A stretch of DNA of 64,000 nt. Origin: Oncomelania hupensis. Lineage: Eukaryota > Mollusca > Gastropoda > Littorinimorpha > Pomatiopsidae. Position numbers and translations under genes: made by a program. Under the pieces are notes generated by a model. The model saw only the letters and a list, made by a program, of their open reading frames with translations. It was not told the DNA's origin and searched no databases. Location: positions 33,355,191-33,419,190 of the forward strand of contig CM072513.1 in assembly GCA_036898135.1 (NCBI GenBank), written 5' to 3'. Below are positions 11,796 through 22,577 of this stretch, in pieces (position 1 is the first letter of the stretch; the number at the start of each line of letters is the position of its first letter).

Positions 11796-12240
11796 GCGTT
11801 CAGGCTACATATACATGGTAGAAGAGCCGCCTACCGCAGTTAGGGCCTGATCAAAACATCAGTAGAATAGAAATGTGTGGGTTTTTTTAAAACTCATTAG
11901 AATAGGCCTGGTTAAAAGACCAGTTTTCTCAAGCACTTGATCGAACAGTACAACATGTGGAAAGAATCGACCACAGGCTCTACAACTGCCTAATCATCTG
12001 CCCAAACAACTGTTCTATACTACTGTACTAAATCCTGGAAGCAGAAGTATGTCTACGTGGATCCTGTCAACCATTGATCTAGACGGAGCAGACACTGACA
12101 CAGTCTGAATGGCATACTTCTGCTATGGAGCTTGCTCAGCAACGTTGTTAATATGCATTGATTCCTGTTATACAGATAGGAATATGCTGACTATGAATAA
12201 ATATGTTGGTTCCATGTTCCAGAATGCCCGAACGTGAGCA
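11796..12240. other. Intergenic, nothing recognised
   Basis: No coding or repeat family is identified. GCAGAAGTATG near 12041 and CATACTTCTGC near 12112 form a short perfect inverted pair; no further support for a function. Confidence 0.5.
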
Positions 12241-12252
12241 GATACACCAGGA

Positions 12253-12953
12253 TTGATTGATTGATTGATTGTTGCTTTAGGTCCAGCGGACTCTTCCGAG
12301 CCAAATCAGGACCGGACAACCCCCGATCCGCATAAAAGATCTGCTGAAACAACCCTAGTGAAAAACTGAACGCCCTCCACCGGCCAGTCACTTTACAATA
12401 AAGACATCCCACGCAGGGGACGGCTGAGGCTTTACCCCAAATAATCGAACCCCCGGTTACAAAAACAAAATAGAATACAAACATCATTATAAATTATCAA
12501 CAAAACACATACATATAAAATGTCTATATTGCTAAATAATAACATCATAGGAAGCCCTAGTGACCACCCGGCAGAAAGCGTCCAATACTCCCAAGCTGAT
12601 CCAACAGACCTCATACACAAACAAGGAGTCTTGTCCAGGAAGAATTTTCAAGAAAAAAGGTAGGTCATTGATCTAGCGAAGAAGAAGATAGTATAGCAGA
12701 GTGATAGGACAGAGTAGGAATGAGAAAGAGCAAATGAGGAAGACAGCGACAGTGGGAATTTAAAGCACTAAATTTCCAGAAAGTGGGGATACTATTTATA
12801 CTGAAACCCCCGGCACTCCAACGGGGGTACTGTTGCCGCAGTGAATCGGTCATGCCTATAAAGGAAAGACAGGTTTTCAACTGGGGCTTTCACTTTTCTC
12901 TTTATAGGTTAGAACAATCTACAGTGGCAAGATTGCTCATGACCCCAAGGGGG
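12253..12953 (-). mobile_element. Retroposon X, complete long form
   Basis: This 701-bp minus-strand copy is flanked by a 12-bp duplication GATACACCAGGA at 12241-12252 and 12954-12965. Compared with the copy at 9896 it has about 125 bp more at its 5' end, beginning CCCCTTGGGGTCATGAGC and containing GATTGTTCTAACCTATAAAG. The 3' end is GAGTCCGCTGGACCTAAAGC followed by an (AATC)n tail. The same long 5' end occurs in the copy at 60429-63715, so the long form is a real subfamily and not a chance join. Confidence 0.92.
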
Positions 12954-13003
12954 GATACACCAGGAAAAATGCCTAAAACTTAATAATTTACTCCTCGGGT
13001 TGA

Positions 13004-13304
13004 AAGTATAAATCGAGGTCTAGTCTGTGCACGCACTCATTCAATCGCATGGACTTTAAAGATCCTGACGCTCAAATCTTTGATGGGTGAGTGCCTGCTA
13101 CACACAACACGCACTAGGTCCCTTCTCCCCATTTCTGGTCGTCCAGGATTGTGCTCAGCGTGTGGGCGTCAGACTATGGGGCCCAAAGGCAGCAAGTTGG
13201 TGCCCCGGGCGCCTTGAGTTAGATCCAGTATCGGCCAGCGCGCCTTGAACAGCTCTTGAGCTTGAAAAGCGCCATATAAGAAAGATTAAATAAATAAATA
13301 AATA
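13004..13304 (+). mobile_element. Probable SINE with AAAGCGCC..(AAAT)n end
   Basis: It ends with AGCTCTTGAGCTTGAAAAGC, then GCCATATAAGAAAG and an (AAAT)n tail. The same 3' end occurs at 32376-32451. Its first ~70 bp (GCATGGACTTTAAAGATCCT and flanks) recur at 47104-47173. A GCGCYATATAA-type end is common among SINEs that borrow L2/CR1-type LINE tails; that link is inferred, and the 5' boundary is uncertain. Confidence 0.6.
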
Positions 13305-13375
13305 GAATTATATTGTTTGACTCCAAAGTGCAGAATTTGAAAGTGTGTGATATTCGTGAAGTGGCGGAGTCTTTG

Positions 13376-13429
13376 AACACACACACACGCACACCTACAC
13401 GCACCCACACACCCACACCCACACCCACA

Positions 13430-13469
<40 letters not shown>

Positions 13470-14049
13470 CACACACAGTAGGGCGAACTTATTTGACTTA
13501 GGTCAACGAGGTGTTATTTCGAGGTATTACTCTTCCCTCCCTCTCCCCATACTGATGCAAATAATCTAAAATTCCAAAAATTAAATTAAAATCGATTTCC
13601 TTTTCGTCTTCAAACAGTGACTTGATTTGTCACCACGTGTTTGAACGTTGTGTAAATGGGTGTGTGCGTGTGTATGTAAGTGTGTGTGTGTGGGGGGTGT
13701 GTGTGGGGGTGTGTGTGTGTGTGTGGGTGGGTGGGTGTGGGCATGTAGAAACGACGTTCTGATAACACACACATAAAAACTCCACATGGTTTCTTCTGAC
13801 CTTTTTGGAAGGCCGTACTATTTTGACATAAAAATAGTTCTCCGTTGAGTTAGAGCTGTTTCATGATTAGGGTTAGGTTAAGGGAAAGGGGTTAGGGTTA
13901 GGGATAGGTTCAAATATTTGAAAATGTCAAAATAATGTCACGAAAATAAAAAGTGTGTCAAAATAATCCCTGTTTTTTTTTCCACAACAGTCATCAGAAT
14001 GTCGTTTTTACAAAAATGTGTGGGTGTGGGTGTGTGTGTGTGTGTGTGC

Positions 14050-14099
<50 letters not shown>
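13376..14099. repeat. (CA)n and (GT)n dinucleotide arrays
   Basis: (CA)n at 13376-13478, (GT)n at 13649-13742 and (GT)n at 14018-14099. Between them, 13868-13912 has several TTAGGG-like units in degenerate tandem (GGGGTTAGGGTTAGGGATAG). Confidence 0.9.
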
Positions 14100-14100
<1 letters not shown>

Positions 14101-14189
14101 ACACGTGATCGTTGAAGCTGGTTTACAGATCGCCGCATTTTGAATCTGATTTAGGAATACAGCGCGTATAGCTTCTTGTTCTTTGTTTT

Positions 14190-14275
14190 TCCTTTTTTAA
14201 ATCTCGGGTACTCCAGTTTCCTTCCACCCATCACAATGGTATTGGATAAAATCATGCAATAATAAATTTTAAACT
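14190..14275 (+). mobile_element. 3' part of a tRNA-derived SINE family
   Basis: It contains TCGGGTACTCCAGTTTCCTT and AATGGTATTGGATAAAATCA, matching the central and 3' parts of the SINE at 39735-39908. Head not detected. Confidence 0.6.
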
Positions 14276-14503
14276 TCAAAATACAACTCAACAAATCACA
14301 TAAGAATAGGCTAACGCCGTAACGTTCATGTAGTTCTCAATCCTAGTCATTAATCAACACAGCTCAGGGTTATACGTTTTCGGGGCCATCTATACTACTC
14401 TTGTACTCATATCTTAAATCTGATTGAATGGATCAAGGCTGATGAAGTATGAAGTAAGAGGAAATAAAGCAAATAAGATTACCAGGGTGTGCCCGTTAAG
14501 TCT

Positions 14504-14689
14504 GTAGGCTTAATTAAGCCTACCATCCACGGTCTACGTCAGTAGAAATCATTGTAGCGCGCCTAATATGCCGATACTTTCCCCCTTTCATGAATTCAGT
14601 ACAGGCTGTAAGAGCATCCTCGAAAGCAAAGCGGTGTCTATAAGTATGCTGTCTCCCGCTTTGCTTTCGAGGATCCACTTTGAGCCTGT
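14504..14689. repeat. 20-bp perfect palindrome and adjacent hairpin
   Basis: Positions 14504-14523 (GTAGGCTTAATTAAGCCTAC) are a perfect palindrome. At 14601-14689, ACAGGCT plus ATCCTCGAAAGCAAAGCGG is repeated in inverse, with an 8-nt unpaired segment and a loop of about 20 nt. No transposon ends were confirmed. Confidence 0.8.
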
Positions 14690-14831
14690 AATGCACCTGA
14701 GGCTTGATTTTCTCTTCACGCCGAGGTTTTGATTGTGAGGGACTATTATAGGACTGCAGGTTTTCATCAATATTCATCAATATAGCCTACTGCGTCCTCG
14801 TTTTATGTATTTATGTATTTATTTAGTTTAT

Positions 14832-14857
14832 TGCTGCTGCTGCTACTGCTGCTGCTG

Positions 14858-14946
<89 letters not shown>

Positions 14947-15209
14947 TAATTTAAAAAATAATAATAATAATAATACGACGACGACGACGAAAAAGAAGAA
15001 GAAGAAGAAGAAGAAGAAGAAAAAGAAGAAGAAGAAGAATGAAGAAGAAGAATTTGCTGTCGAAGTCGAAACCTGTCCTAATGACCTATAATACAGACCT
15101 AGTCTTTCATAAAGAATTCAGAACAAACGAAATAATTACCTTAAAATAAATGATACATTTGAAGAAGAAGAAGAATAAGAAGAAAATGGAGGTGGTGGTG
15201 GTGATGATA

Positions 15210-15283
<74 letters not shown>

Positions 15284-15300
15284 AGCGACGACGACAACGA
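14832..15300. repeat. Compound trinucleotide arrays
   Basis: (CTG)n 14832-14858, (AAT)n 14859-14945, (ACG)n near 14976-14990, (AAG)n to about 15050, then (AAG)n 15159-15178 and (GAT)n 15202-15283. Polyisoleucine/polymethionine frames are artefacts. Confidence 0.95.
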
Positions 15301-15924
15301 CAGCCACGACGATGACGACGATCTCGACGATGATGTCAGTATTATCAGTCCTAGTAACGGTGATTAGTCTGAGTGACTGCTACGGCATTTGTTAATGGAA
15401 TAAGTAGATTGTGAAGACAGATTTCAAGTTCGTTGTAATTTGCCGCTGATCCTGGCATCGATCTTGTCACAGCGCCGAACAATGAGGCCTGCATTATTTA
15501 TAATCCGCAACACTCTCCGGCTCCCAGTAGCACACAGTCCAGGCTTGGCGATTCTTCGCTTTGAAAAGAGTAAAACACTAGGAGGTAAAGTCTTTTTTTA
15601 TAGCGCATATAGGCCTGCCAGCTCAATAAAGTAAAAGACTCAAGACTCAAAGATTCCAATTTTATTTCATTTCAATAGAAGAATCACAGGGGAACTAAGC
15701 AAGTACAACGCATACTCGATAGCACAGAATGAGTGGATCCTCGATTTCACACTATGTAGCAGTAGTATGTATCTTATACCTTTTATTACTACATAGGACC
15801 CGCCATACTATCGAGGAATCACTAATTCTTTGCTTGTGATAATCCATTGTACTTGGTTAATGCCCGAGTGAGAAGAATACATTAAATGTCTGGGGGTTCC
15901 TAATCCGTATGCTTTGGGCGAAGT
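15301..15924. other. Intergenic, nothing recognised
   Basis: No coding or repeat family could be assigned. Confidence 0.5.
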
Positions 15925-16150
15925 GGGCTCAAGTCAACGAAGGGTGGCCGGTTAACTGCTATCGAGGTAGGACTCTAGTCTCCAATGCCGAAGTTTGTAA
16001 AGCCGAATGGAAGGCGTGGGGTTCAATCTACGCATAGGAGCAAATATTGTTAACTTAGATATGATTGTTTTCAAGGTTTCCTACTGGTTTTCCGGTTTCT
16101 TCCCTTCTGTAAATGATGGTATTGGACGCAGTCAATCTAAATTTAGAAAA
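15925..16150 (+). mobile_element. Degenerate tRNA-derived SINE
   Basis: A weak tRNA-like head (GGTGGCCGGTTAACTGC and GGGGTTCAATCTACG as a B-box remnant) is followed by TTTTCCGGTTTCTTCCCTTC and GGTATTGGACGCAGTCAATC. The 3' part matches 16700-16735 and 39735. Confidence 0.6.
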
Positions 16151-16545
16151 AAACAACTAAATCAATTTCCTTTTGGGATCGATCGATCAGCAGAAACGTC
16201 AACGAACGAACGAACCAGCGCCCAAGTTGTGCACAGTAACACTTTAAACCATTGAGCTAATTCCGACGGTTCCACAGACTCTGTCTGGTTGGACCACCAA
16301 GCAACAAAAAGATGTGAGTATAATAATGCTCCGGTGTAACGACAGAAAACCATCCCCATGTTTAAAAAAAAACAACAACTACCACTAGGAGCACCGATTA
16401 CGTGGGCGGTACATATTGTCATTTGAAAAAAAGTTAGCCCACATGTTCTTTTAAGATTGAACTCACTGAGAAAAAGAAGGAGAAACGGAGGTTAAGGAGA
16501 AGGCAGAGGTGAGAAACGATCTGGGTACTCTGGGAGAAGACCTGG

Positions 16546-16546
<1 letters not shown>

Positions 16547-16622
<76 letters not shown>

Positions 16623-16740
16623 AATTGCCTGACTTGGGTACGAGACTCTTCAGGACACCGAGGGTTTCTCCGGGTACTCCGGTTTCCTCCCTCCCTTCAA
16701 CAATGGTGTTGGATGCAGTCAATCTAAATATCAAAGTATA
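16547..16740 (+). mobile_element. (TAC)n array fused to a SINE 3' region
   Basis: The (TAC)n array at 16547-16621 is followed by TTGGGTACGAGACTCTTCAG, TTTCTCCGGGTACTCCGG and TTGGATGCAGTCAATCTAAA, the conserved central and 3' parts of the SINE family also found at 39735. Confidence 0.75.
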
Positions 16741-16798
16741 AGTTGGCTATCCATTTCCGCCTTCTGAAATAGCGATATATTCAGAACTAGTGGTTTTT

Positions 16799-17200
16799 GT
16801 ACCCTGGCAAGCCAGGGTACACATGAGGCTGTTTAAAATGTAGACAGAGAGAACTTTTGTTTGCGAGTTTCATTTGGACGATGATACCTCCCCATATCCC
16901 CCTTGATACCTCACCATACCCCCCCCCTGATATCTCCCCGTCCCCCTCCCATGATGCCTCATCATACCCCCTTGATACCTCCCCGAACCCACTTGATACC
17001 TCCCCATACCCCCTTGATACCTTCCATACCCCCTTGGTTCCTAACTGTACCCTCCTTGATACTTCCCCGTTGATCGTTTCGCAGGTATGGATGAAAGGAA
17101 TCGACCATCACCATACCCCCTTATATATACCCGTATCCCCGTTATGCCTACCCATGCCCCTTTAAACCTACCCGTAGCCCCCTTTTTCCTACACATACCA
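16799..17200. repeat. Short palindrome and C-rich minisatellite
   Basis: 16799-16820 is a perfect 10-bp inverted repeat with a 2-nt centre (GTACCCTGGCAAGCCAGGGT and on). From about 16876 to 17080, units like CCCTTGATACCTCCCCATAC repeat in tandem with drift; related C-rich units continue to 17200. The proline-rich frame across it is an artefact. Confidence 0.85.
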
Positions 17201-17218
17201 CCCCATCCCGATCCTTGG

Positions 17219-17220
17219 TA

Positions 17221-17262
<42 letters not shown>

Positions 17263-17373
17263 TTGAATATAGGACAATACAAATAGAAATCAGAAAAAAC
17301 ACCAAGGTTTTAAAATAAAATTTGATATAAGATATTATAATTGTTATAATAATAATAATTATTATTATTATTA

Positions 17374-17426
<53 letters not shown>

Positions 17427-17585
17427 TTAATAATAATAATAATATTAATAATAATAATAATAATAATGAATATAGAATAATACAAATAGAAATAATAAAA
17501 AACACACCAAGGTTTTAAAAAAAATTTGATATAAGATATAATAATAATTATAATAATAATTTATTATTATTAGTATTAGTTTATA

Positions 17586-17675
<90 letters not shown>
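17219..17675. repeat. (AAT)n arrays with a duplicated ~115-bp spacer
   Basis: (AAT)n arrays at 17219-17261, 17384-17467 and 17585-17675 alternate with two diverged copies of a spacer containing ACACCAAGGTTTTAAAA and TTTGATATAAGATAT. This is tandem duplication of array plus spacer. Confidence 0.9.
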
Positions 17676-17676
<1 letters not shown>

Positions 17677-17742
17677 TAAAGGTAAAAAGCCTAAATTAAA
17701 AAGAAAAATACCCATATTGTAGTGTAAAAAAAAAATTGCCCG

Positions 17743-17815
17743 CGTGAGATTTGAACTTGGGTCGCCCTGGACGGTAGGCGAATGTTTTACGCAGTAAGCT
17801 ACCAAGTCTTCCTAG
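17743..17815 (-). other. Degenerate tRNA-like sequence
   Basis: Read on the minus strand, it has ACTTGGTAGCTTACTGCG (A-box/D-arm-like) and CCCAAGTTCAAATCTC (B-box-like) at tRNA spacing. The acceptor stem does not pair well, so it is a tRNA-derived relic or SINE head and not a working tRNA gene. Confidence 0.5.
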
Positions 17816-17821
17816 AAAGAC

Positions 17822-18150
17822 CATCAATTTTTTGGTCTATATGGGAAAACATGCTGAAACCTCAATTTGATTTTTAATGGAAGCGCGCGGAATGAGGCTA
17901 TTGCAGTTTGTGGACATTTTGTTTATTTATTTATCTCAGAAACGGTTAAACGTTCGGTAAGGAAATGTCGGCTATAACGATTTCGCTGGTTTTGAGCACA
18001 CAGCAGGCCGATCCGTAGCGCCCAGGACCTGCTCAGATCAGTGTCCATACCGGACAAACTTTATAGTAGAGGCGAAGAAGGACTTCCGGCTAAGCAATTT
18101 ATATATATAGATGCCGCGTTTTGAGTTCGTTAGCATCGGCATACCATCCC
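17822..18150. other. Intergenic, nothing recognised
   Basis: No coding or repeat family could be assigned. Confidence 0.5.
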
Positions 18151-18228
<78 letters not shown>

Positions 18229-18229
18229 G
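18151..18229. repeat. (AAT)n microsatellite
   Basis: Uninterrupted AAT triplets directly left of the 5S/tRNA chimeric SINE. Confidence 0.95.
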
Positions 18230-18231
18230 GG

Positions 18232-18522
18232 GTGTCGAATAGCGCAGTGGTTGGAGCACTCGCTACTGTGTCGCAAGTTAAGTACCGTCCAGTGCGGTTA
18301 GCACTTGGATGGGTGACCGCAAAACGTGAAGCGGCAAATAACAACGCCCCCAGTTGACTCAACTGTGACTGAGTACCTACTCTCTTAAGGGTGGGGAAGG
18401 TAAAGCAGCGAGGGAGAGAGATGGGCATCACCCTCATTACGCTGGCCCAAGATAAGTCTGATCTCCAAAATCACGCTCCACTACGGCCACAAGGTTATGG
18501 GACTATCTTTACCTTTACCTTT
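18232..18522 (+). mobile_element. SINE with 5S rRNA-like promoter and tRNA-like A box
   Basis: It begins with ATAGCGCAGTGGTTGGAGCA, resembling a tRNA A box. The next segment has AAGTTAAGTACCGTCC and then GGTTAGCACTTGGATGGGTG followed by ACCGC, which is the hallmark internal control region of 5S rRNA. The body is unrelated and it ends in (CTTTAC)n. A minus-strand copy lies at 19504-19795 and an interrupted one at 41318-42230. 5S-headed SINEs (SINE3) are known; the extra tRNA-like start is an observation from this sequence. Confidence 0.87.
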
Positions 18523-18529
18523 TTAACAA

Positions 18530-18571
18530 GAAGAAGAAGAAGAAGAAGAAGAAGAAGAAGAAGAAGAAGAT
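18530..18571. repeat. (AAG)n microsatellite
   Basis: AAG triplets immediately 3' of the SINE tail. Confidence 0.93.
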
Positions 18572-19114
18572 ATTCTGCTTTAGTACGAGAAAGGAAGGGA
18601 GGAAGTAGACAGTGGGCAATGAGAGGTTAGGTGGAGGTGGGGTCGGGAGGGGGAAAGGGGGGTGCGGGAAATTGAAGAACTGTTTCAAACAAAAAAGCTT
18701 AAAATTAGGGACGGAGAGAAAAAAAGAACAAACATAGAAGGAAGGAAGGAGGCAGGCAATAACGGCGAATTGAAGGTAAAAGAGTTGGAGGTGGGGGGAA
18801 GGGTGTAAATGCGGTGGTAGGGGACTGGGTAAATTGGGTCACGGAAGTCATTGACCTTGTAATTTTGACAATGTTTCCACGTCTCCTTGGCAATTTTACA
18901 GCCACACCCAGTTTCCCCTCCCCTTCTCTCTTCCTCTCCCCCCCCCTCTCCTGTCCTCTTCCCCTCCGTTCTCCATCCCGCATCAGTCCACACCCTCAAT
19001 CCTTCTTTTTAACAATACGGGTCTTTAGCATCGTCGCCTCTCTCTGTCTCTGTCTCTCTGTCTGTCTCTCTCTCTCTCTGACTGTCTGTCCCTCTCTCTC
19101 TTTTAATGGTAATG
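18572..19114. other. Intergenic, purine- and pyrimidine-rich tracts
   Basis: G/A-rich then C/T-rich stretches with a CTCTGT-rich tract near 19037-19100; no gene supported. Confidence 0.5.
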
Positions 19115-19475
<361 letters not shown>

Positions 19476-19503
19476 GGGTGAGGTGTATGGAGGGAGAGGC
19501 AGA

Positions 19504-19795
19504 GTAAAGGTAAAGGTAAAGGTAGTCCCATAGCCTTGTGGCCATAGGGGAGATCACACTTATCTTGGGCCAGCGTAATGAGGGTGATGCCCATCTCTCA
19601 CCCTCGCTGCTTTTTATCTTCCCCACCCTTAATAGAGTAGGTACTCAGTCACAGTTGAGTCAACTGGGGGCGTTATTTGTCGCTTCATGTTTTTGCGGTC
19701 ACCCATCCAAGTGCTAACCGCACTGGACGATGCTTAACTTGCGACACAGTAGCGAGTGCTCCAACCACTGCGCTATCCAGGTTCAGTGGTGTTTC
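19504..19795 (-). mobile_element. 5S/tRNA-like chimeric SINE
   Basis: Minus-strand copy of the SINE at 18232. Read in its own direction it contains GGATAGCGCAGTGGTTGGAG, AAGTTAAGCATCGTCC, GGTTAGCACTTGGATGGGTG, and a tail of (CTTTAC)n. It is close to the plus-strand copy, so the pair could form a long inverted repeat spanning about 1.3 kb. Confidence 0.87.
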
Positions 19796-19925
19796 TCAGT
19801 TCTCTCTCGGTGGCAATACTCGTAATACTACTACTATTGATTATTGGAATGACAGTCTGGAATCATCATCGCCGTCGTTCTCTTGTGCGGTTGTAATGAA
19901 CATATATACAGAGAGAGTATGTAAT

Positions 19926-21429
19926 TGTAACAAGAGCCCCAGTTTTACTTAGCACGTTTTAAGATTTTGCTCGTTTAGTCAGTTAGACTTAGAAGGTTAC
20001 TGTTAGTCTCTAGCAGACGACAGAAGTGATCATGCGTAACAGTTGTAGCCTGACGCTCGCATAGCAAGTGACATCATTGCAGCTGACGGTAGAGGGCTTC
20101 GAATTTTACAGCCACTCAGATTTCTTCATCCAATCAGATCACAGCACCGTTAGGTAGAACCAGTTCTGACTGGGTAGGCCAAGGCTAGGGGAAGGTCATT
20201 TGTGTTGAACGCTTAGGGCAGTACACAGCTACTTCCTAGCAGAAATCTCTCCACTGATAGACCAGGAAGCAGTACTTGTTGAATATTCGAATTCAATCAA
20301 GTTAGCCATGGCCTGACATTGTCAAACAGGTAAATGAACATACTTCTGTTTCATCGTGATGTATTTATATTATTGTTAAATTATGTTTGTGGAATTTGCT
20401 ATGCATAGAATTGAATTGTTAGTCCGACTTTGCGTGACCACGTGGAAGAATCCGACCATGAGGCAAGCATGACTGGTCAACGCCATGTTGTATCCCTGAT
20501 GGAACCACTGTTGTTTAACCTATATGTATGCTTGCAGACCAGTGGCTGTACCCGAGAATGTTTATATTAATATTATTTCTTTATGTATATAGTTAGCCAC
20601 GATTTATATTTGTATCTGTATAGAAAATTAGAGTGGAGATTCCAGTGGACCACAGACTTAGCAGAATGTTCGTCGCTTATGTATAAAGATGTGAAGCTAT
20701 CACTGAGGGCTATTTTGACGTTCTGCACATACCTATTATACAGGGTTGTGCAGAATTTCGTCTCATATGTTACAGACGAGCAGGCGGTATATCGTGAGCC
20801 CAACTCAGAAAACGACAACAACCACGTCGACGCTTACAGTTGGCTGCCGAGGCATCTCCAGCATTGAGCGCAGATAGCCCAACCGTCGAGCCACACAGTC
20901 AGAGACTCAACGACAACAAAGTGTGTCGTAGAAGCGACCTCAGCGCAGCGCTTCAACCCCACAGTTAAGTGCAACAAGAAACCGAGCACTAAAACTCTGT
21001 ATAAACAGGACCACAGTAGTCCACTCTTCAAGACTTCTGACCCTTAAGGCAGAAAGTAGCCAGTGCCCGATGAAGAAAAAGTAGCTGCCTAGATTATCAG
21101 CGATCGAATCATTCGCAGTGACTATTGAACTTTTAAGTTAGTTTCGTACTTCGAATATCATGTATAGAGTAGAGGAAATAAATGTGTGATTCTTACTGTT
21201 ATTAAGTGGCTGGACTACATATGATTCATAGCCGTGTGAAAGCCAGTGTGACAGTGATCTTTTACCATTTTTCTATCTATCTCTGTACCCCAGCCTAAAC
21301 ACAGACCGAGTTAAACCAATAAATGTATTAAGTTAAGGGAGATAACTAGCTATCCCCACCGACTAAGATGAGGAGGTAATAGCAGTTCATTGTGCAGAGC
21401 CCAGCAACAATAAAAAAAAAACCGTCACA
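19926..21429 (+). mobile_element. Old solo LTR, Gmr1-like family 1
   Basis: This 1504-bp LTR is clearly homologous to, but diverged from, the LTRs at 22578 and 6351. It begins TGTAACAAGAGCC and ends AACCGTCACA, with a perfect 5-bp target duplication GTAAT at 19921-19925 and 21430-21434. Conserved blocks include CTGTTTCATCGTGATG, GCAGACCAGTGGCTGTACC and TAAGTGGCTGGACTACATA. It keeps the intron-like segment (20330-20537). It is older than the neighbouring full element. Confidence 0.88.
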
Positions 21430-21434
21430 GTAAT

Positions 21435-22572
21435 GAACAATCTACGTGAATATAACTTTTGGTGACAGTGTAGATCTAGTTATTTTAGTAAAAATAAGTC
21501 CGCATGCTTAAAATGTGTGATGCCTACAAAGTGGGAGAGACGAGAGTGAGAAGAATCGGATTCTAATAGGGCTGAGCACGCACTATGTACAGGCCTACAC
21601 GTTTATTCACATATTCACTCTCATACTTGCCTGTCCCCGCCTTATAACAGTCTGTGTTTTATTATGATGCATAAGTGCAATGTGGTGAAAATTAGTTTTC
21701 CAAAATATTGTGTGATATTCATTTTAGGGATGCAATGTGTCTGGAATATTCATGTTAAAATGTTTAATTTTAATATGGTAATTAACATGTGCATAAGTGT
21801 AAGTCAGTGCATGATGTATCCTTATAAATGTTTTATATTATTGATACCATCTTATTGCATTTACTGACAGTAATTTCACGTTAACATTTCTCTTATGAGA
21901 TAATACAGTTGTCTGAATCCGAGTTGCTTAAAAATAAAGATCAAAATTACTAGAGAAAAAAACTTTTAACTGTCTAATTCACGCAAAGATATGAGTATTT
22001 GTTTATATATATTATATGAATACATTTTGTTGTGTCTAATCTAATGTTTGTTGTCTCCCTTAGAATACATGCACTCGCAAACCGCAAACAAAGAGCAGCT
22101 TTGCGTGACCTGCAGAGCCCAATGCCTTGGTCTGGTTTGGACAAGTGAAATAATGTAGTAAGCCTGGTGGTGTGAAGGGATACTAATTGGCGGAATGGAG
22201 GGCCGCATGGCTACACTGCCGCCCGGACGTTATCGAGGAACCCATTGTTTTATTACGTTGCTTACACGCCCATCGGAGAGCTTTCACCTAAAAGAGGTTG
22301 AATAAACTCTTCTATGGTCATACTATCGCTTTTAAAAAGGAAAACTCGGTATGTAACGGTACTACATCAGGGTTACATACTGGTGTTTTTGGTTGTGAAA
22401 GGCTATGGAGTATTCAAAGAGAAATAACTAAACTGTGCAATGTTAAATCCCTAGACATAAAGATTTGTCAACAACGACCTCCCTATAGATTAGGCCTTAA
22501 AATTGTATCAGTTGAAGTCCTATAGCGGTTTTACAGAATGTTGTTTTCCTATTGCGTAGGGAAAAGCATATT
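21435..22572. other. Intergenic, nothing recognised
   Basis: No domain or repeat boundary found. An open frame at 22298-22525 (75 codons) has no resemblance I can name and no codon or context support. Confidence 0.5.
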
Positions 22573-22577
22573 AACGG

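Noticed and set aside
13868..13912. Interstitial telomere (TTAGGG units)
   Set aside because: Only a few degenerate units near GT repeats; too short to call a telomeric or fusion site.
16857..17165. Proline-rich secreted protein
   Set aside because: It translates a drifting C-rich minisatellite.
17743..17815. Functional tRNA gene
   Set aside because: A- and B-box-like parts are present but the acceptor stem pairs poorly; a SINE head or relic fits better.
22298..22525. Small host gene of 75 codons
   Set aside because: No recognised domain, no splice or promoter context, and the length is expected by chance in AT-rich DNA.
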